A stretch of 64,000 bases of DNA from JAGQSZ01 sp049647585 (GTDB lineage: Bacteria > Actinomycetota > Acidimicrobiia > Acidimicrobiales > Microtrichaceae), in contig JBARXY010000041.1 in assembly GCA_049647585.1 (NCBI GenBank), positions 1 to 64,000 on the forward strand, given 5' to 3'. The notes beneath the pieces are model-generated. The model was not told the DNA's origin. It worked only from the letters and a program-made list of their open reading frames with translations, and did no database searches. Below, in pieces: positions 61,355 to 64,000 of the stretch. Numbering within the stretch: position 1 is the first letter of the stretch; every line of letters begins with the position of its first letter. Made by a program: the position numbers and the translations under genes.

Positions 61355-62161
61355 ATGAATCGAATCAAGAAGTCGGTGGTGGCTGCAGGTCTGAGTGCAG
61401 GGATGATCGGTGGCGGCGCCGCAGGAGTCGTCTTCGGCTCGCCTCTCGCACTCGGCGCCCAGGAAAGCTCCACGACGGTCCCTAGTTCGAGCGACACCAC
61501 GGCACCCTCGGGCACGTCCGACACGACGGCACCTTCCAGCAAGAACGATGCAGCTTCTACCGACAAGCAGGACAACGCAAGCCGCTCCGCTGAGCGGCTT
61601 GCCAAACGTACTGAGCACCTCCAATCGACTTTGGAGCCTCTCGTCAAGGCGGGCACCATCACGCAGACTCAGGCCGACGCAGTCGTGAAGGCGTTTCTTG
61701 ATGCAGCTCCCCCCAAGGACGGCATGCGGAGGGGCGGGTTCGACGGACCACCGATGGGTCGTGGGTTCTTCCGGGCCGGAGTAGGCCTCGAGGCGCTGTC
61801 AGACCTGCTGGACGCAACTCCCGCCGAGTTGGGCAAGCTGATGGCGGACGGTCAGACACTGGCTCAGATTGCCGAATCCAAGGGCGTCGCGCCCCAGAAG
61901 GTGATCGACACTCTCGTCGCGGCCACCAAGAAGGGGCTCGACGAAGCCGTCGAGTCCGGGCGAACGACCCAGGAAGAGGCCGACAAAAGGTTGACCGAGG
62001 CAACCAAGCGGATCACCGATGGTGTCAACAAAGGATTCTTGAAGCCAGGTCGCCATGGAGCTGGACCATTTGGCGGCCATCGCGGTGAGAACGCACCCGA
62101 CGCCGGCAACGGTGATGCCGGCGTCGGTGATGCGCCCGCACCCCCGACCACCGGGGACTGA
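61355..62161 (+). CDS. Secreted helical protein downstream of a two-component system
   Basis: 268 residues from the ATG at 61355 with AGGAGA eight bases upstream; earlier in-frame codons overlap the promoter and the kinase stop. A signal peptide (basic MNRIKK, then a Gly/Ala hydrophobic core) ends near LALGA-Q. A Ser/Thr/Pro linker of about 50 residues leads to helical segments: HLQSTLEPLVKAGTITQTQADAVVKAF, LSDLLDATPAELGKLMADGQTLAQIAESKGV and a third with EEADKRLTEATKRITDGV. The T(I/L)xQxQAD pattern recurs in actinobacterial secreted proteins of unknown role. The tail is Gly/Pro/Asp-rich. Likely an envelope-stress output of the adjacent kinase; inference. Confidence 0.75.
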   Translation: MNRIKKSVVAAGLSAGMIGGGAAGVVFGSPLALGAQESSTTVPSSSDTTAPSGTSDTTAPSSKNDAASTDKQDNASRSAERLAKRTEHLQSTLEPLVKAGTITQTQADAVVKAFLDAAPPKDGMRRGGFDGPPMGRGFFRAGVGLEALSDLLDATPAELGKLMADGQTLAQIAESKGVAPQKVIDTLVAATKKGLDEAVESGRTTQEEADKRLTEATKRITDGVNKGFLKPGRHGAGPFGGHRGENAPDAGNGDAGVGDAPAPPTTGD

Positions 62162-62193
62162 CTCAGCTTCGACCCCTCAGCGTCGCCCCCCGT

Positions 62194-63138
62194 TCAGATG
62201 TTGTTGACGAGGACGATCTTTCCGAACTTCCCTCCGGCCTTGAACCGTTCGTAGGCGCTCGCAGCGTCAGCCATGTCGAAGGTCGCGGTGATCGGAACGT
62301 TCACCCGGCCTTCTGCGAGTAGGGGAAGGACATGACGCTCGACCAGCTGGGCTGCTGCCGCCTTCTCCTCGATTGGCCTGGCACGCAGGGTCGACCCATG
62401 GATCCTTCCCCGCGAACCCATCAGTGCGAGCAGGTTGATTTCAGTCCGGGCGCCACCGCCGACACCGATGACGGTGATTCGACCGCCCGTTGCAAGCGCC
62501 TTCAGGTCGTCCGCCAGGTTTGGACCGCCGATCAGCTCGAGGATCACATCGAAGGGCCCCGAGTCGCCAAAGCCCTCCGGGTCGACGACATGGGCACCCA
62601 GAAGAGCCACTTCGGCCCAGACCTCGTGGTTGCGCACTGTCGCGGTGACCGTCGCGCCCGCTGCCACCGCAAGCTGGATCGCTGCGACGCCGACGCCACC
62701 GGCTCCGGCATGGACACACACCCGCTCACCCATCGCCAAATTCGCCTGGGTGAACAGCGCGTCGTGGGCAGTCGTGAATGCCTCGGGGAAGCCACCGGCG
62801 ACCTGGTACGGCACGCCGTCCGGTATAGGTATGGCGCATCGCTCATGTAGCACCAAGCGCTCCGCCTGGGCGCCTCCACCCACGACCGCCATGACACGGT
62901 CACCGACTTTGAATCTGGTCACTCCCGGGCCGACATCGATGACCTCACCGGCCGCCTCAAGTCCCGGAATGTCCGCCGGAGATCCGACCGGGGCCGGGTA
63001 GTGGCCGGCGCGTTGCAACAGATCGCCTGCATTGATGCCTGCCGCCTTCACAGCTATCAGCAGTTCCATGGACCCGGGCGTCGGATCGGGTCGCTCTGAC
63101 CATTGAAGCTCCTTATCGACGATGGTCACGGCGTACAT
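62194..63138 (-). CDS. Zinc-independent alcohol dehydrogenase/NADPH:quinone reductase (MDR family)
   Basis: 314 residues, the short length of quinone oxidoreductases. The N-terminal GroES-like domain (AAGINAGDLLQRAGHYPAPVG, PGLEAAGEVIDVGPGV) lacks the catalytic-zinc Cys/His set. The Rossmann domain has VHAGAGGVGVAAIQLAVAAG for NADPH, and the end shows ITATFDMADAASAYERFKAGGKFGKIVL. This is the QOR/PIG3-like branch, reducing quinones or enones in the cytosol. It is divergent from the glutathionyl-hydroquinone-reductase-like gene, another quinone-handling enzyme, with 177 bp between starts. Confidence 0.87.
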   Translation of the reverse strand: MYAVTIVDKELQWSERPDPTPGSMELLIAVKAAGINAGDLLQRAGHYPAPVGSPADIPGLEAAGEVIDVGPGVTRFKVGDRVMAVVGGGAQAERLVLHERCAIPIPDGVPYQVAGGFPEAFTTAHDALFTQANLAMGERVCVHAGAGGVGVAAIQLAVAAGATVTATVRNHEVWAEVALLGAHVVDPEGFGDSGPFDVILELIGGPNLADDLKALATGGRITVIGVGGGARTEINLLALMGSRGRIHGSTLRARPIEEKAAAAQLVERHVLPLLAEGRVNVPITATFDMADAASAYERFKAGGKFGKIVLVNNI

Positions 63139-63315
63139 GCTGACTGCTCCTGATGGTTATGGGCCGGCCGATTCGACCGTAGCAATCAGCCGCGACCCTC
63201 TGGGGCCAGTTCGGGGCTGAACCTGTGTCATGGGACTTCAGGACCAGACTGGACGGGTTCGCCGAGAGATGTCGGATTCACCAGGGCCGACATCTCCAGA
63301 TTGGAGACAGCTGGA

Positions 63316-64000
63316 ATGGATGGCTACATCGCACCTGAGTTCGTTCGCGACACGGAGTACATCGAGGACCGCATCACCCGTGATGGAGCCGACGGTTGGC
63401 CGGTCGAGCCTGGCCGCTACCGCCTGGCAGTCGCACGTGCCTGTCCGTGGGCCCACCGCACGGTGATAGTTCGTCGACTCCTCGGGCTCGAGGACGTGAT
63501 CAGTCTTGCGCTGGCCGGTCCAACCCATGACGAGCGCAGTTGGACCTTCGACCTCGACCCAGGAGAGGTCGATCCGGTGCTCGGAATCCATTTTCTCCGC
63601 GACGCCTACAACGCCAGGTTTCCCGACTATCCGAAGGGCGTGACTGTACCGGCGATGGTCGACATTCCCACGGGGAAAGTGGTCACCAATGCGTTCGTCC
63701 AGATAACCGAGGACTTCTCCACGGAGTGGGTGGACCACCACCGGTCCGGAGCCCCCGAGTTGCTACCCGAGGAGGGTCGCGACGAGATGGAGGCGCTGAT
63801 GAAGATGGTCTACACCGAAGTCAACAATGGGGTGTACCGGGCAGGGTTCGCTTCGAGCCAGAGCTCCTACGAGGATGCCTACGCACGTCTCTTCAACGCA
63901 CTCGATGTGCTGACCGAGCGTCTCGCCGACCGGCGCTACCTGATGGGCGACTCGATAACCGAAGCCGACATTCGGCTGTTCACGACGCTCGTCCGTTTCG
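63316..64000 (+). CDS. Glutathionyl-hydroquinone reductase-like protein (Xi-class GST; 3' end outside window)
   Basis: 228 codons are visible from the ATG at 63316 (GGAG nine bases upstream). The thioredoxin-like N-terminal domain has the Xi-class active site ARACPWAHRTVIVRRLLGLED with the catalytic Cys (CPWAHR). The conserved YPKGVTVPAMVDIPTGKVVTN segment and the C-terminal helical domain VYTEVNNGVYRAGFASSQ and RYLMGDSITEADIRLFTTLVRF follow. Family members (E. coli YqjG, yeast Ecm4) reduce thiol-conjugated hydroquinones. Actinobacteria generally make mycothiol rather than glutathione, so the thiol partner is uncertain. Confidence 0.85.
   Translation, partial: MDGYIAPEFVRDTEYIEDRITRDGADGWPVEPGRYRLAVARACPWAHRTVIVRRLLGLEDVISLALAGPTHDERSWTFDLDPGEVDPVLGIHFLRDAYNARFPDYPKGVTVPAMVDIPTGKVVTNAFVQITEDFSTEWVDHHRSGAPELLPEEGRDEMEALMKMVYTEVNNGVYRAGFASSQSSYEDAYARLFNALDVLTERLADRRYLMGDSITEADIRLFTTLVRF

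Noticed and set aside
1..64000. tRNA, rRNA, prophage, insertion sequence or toxin-antitoxin genes
   Set aside because: None was recognised. All sizeable frames not assigned above lie opposite or out of phase with identified genes, and no transposase, integrase or inverted-repeat-bounded element was seen.

Overview
The window is ordinary chromosomal DNA from a high-GC Gram-positive bacterium of the Actinomycetota. The lineage call is inference. It rests on heme genes of the coproporphyrin branch (hemE, cpfC/hemH, cgoX/hemY and a separate hemQ), an IdeR/DtxR regulator, a giant Lhr helicase, a HelD helicase, GpgS, a DesA3-type desaturase with its reductase, a DUF2993 protein, amt-glnB-glnD, and many GTG/TTG starts. 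A second type II topoisomerase pair (parC/parE type) and the absence of mycolate genes fit an early-branching class such as Acidimicrobiia better than Mycobacteriales. I found no rRNA, tRNA, CRISPR array, prophage or insertion sequence. No stretch longer than about 300 bases lacks a gene. Layout, 1-19.9 kb: a partial membrane glycosyltransferase; a small amphipathic protein behind a strong promoter overlapped by a palindromic operator; two membrane acyltransferases; the topoisomerase pair; a thiamine-diphosphate enzyme overlapping an SDR reductase; lhr; ideR; and helD, whose 3' end runs antisense into ideR. Layout, 19.9-33.4 kb: hemE-cpfC-cgoX-lnt are packed almost without gaps and lead into GT4 glycosyltransferase, methyltransferase and terpenoid-cyclase-like genes. 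Next come a small secreted protein, a methyltransferase/GtrA pair, a PQQ sugar dehydrogenase lipoprotein and two phospholipid acyltransferases. Layout, 33.6-43.7 kb: a three-gene envelope-stress-like cluster (SPFH protein, zinc-ribbon membrane protein, small membrane protein), then a GNAT enzyme, the nitrogen-signalling operon amt-glnB-glnD with a possible GlnR box, a DUF2993 pair, and hemQ. Layout, 43.8-50.3 kb: an FAD oxidoreductase, a MoaD-like sulfur carrier, and a compatible-solute neighbourhood (gpgS, glycerate kinase, otsA, otsB). Layout, 50.3-64 kb: a LytR_C protein, a P450, a desaturase with its ferredoxin-type reductase divergent from a MerR regulator across three matching palindromes, a DUF2804 protein, a carboxylesterase, a two-component system next to a secreted protein with in-phase direct repeats in its promoter, a quinone reductase, and a partial glutathionyl-hydroquinone-reductase-like gene. 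Three observations stand out. First, Lnt carries Ser where the catalytic Cys is expected. Second, short exact tandem duplications recur through the window, several of them copying a gene's stop codon into the intergenic space. Third, the desaturase regulatory region holds three spaced palindromes and an apparently leaderless promoter.
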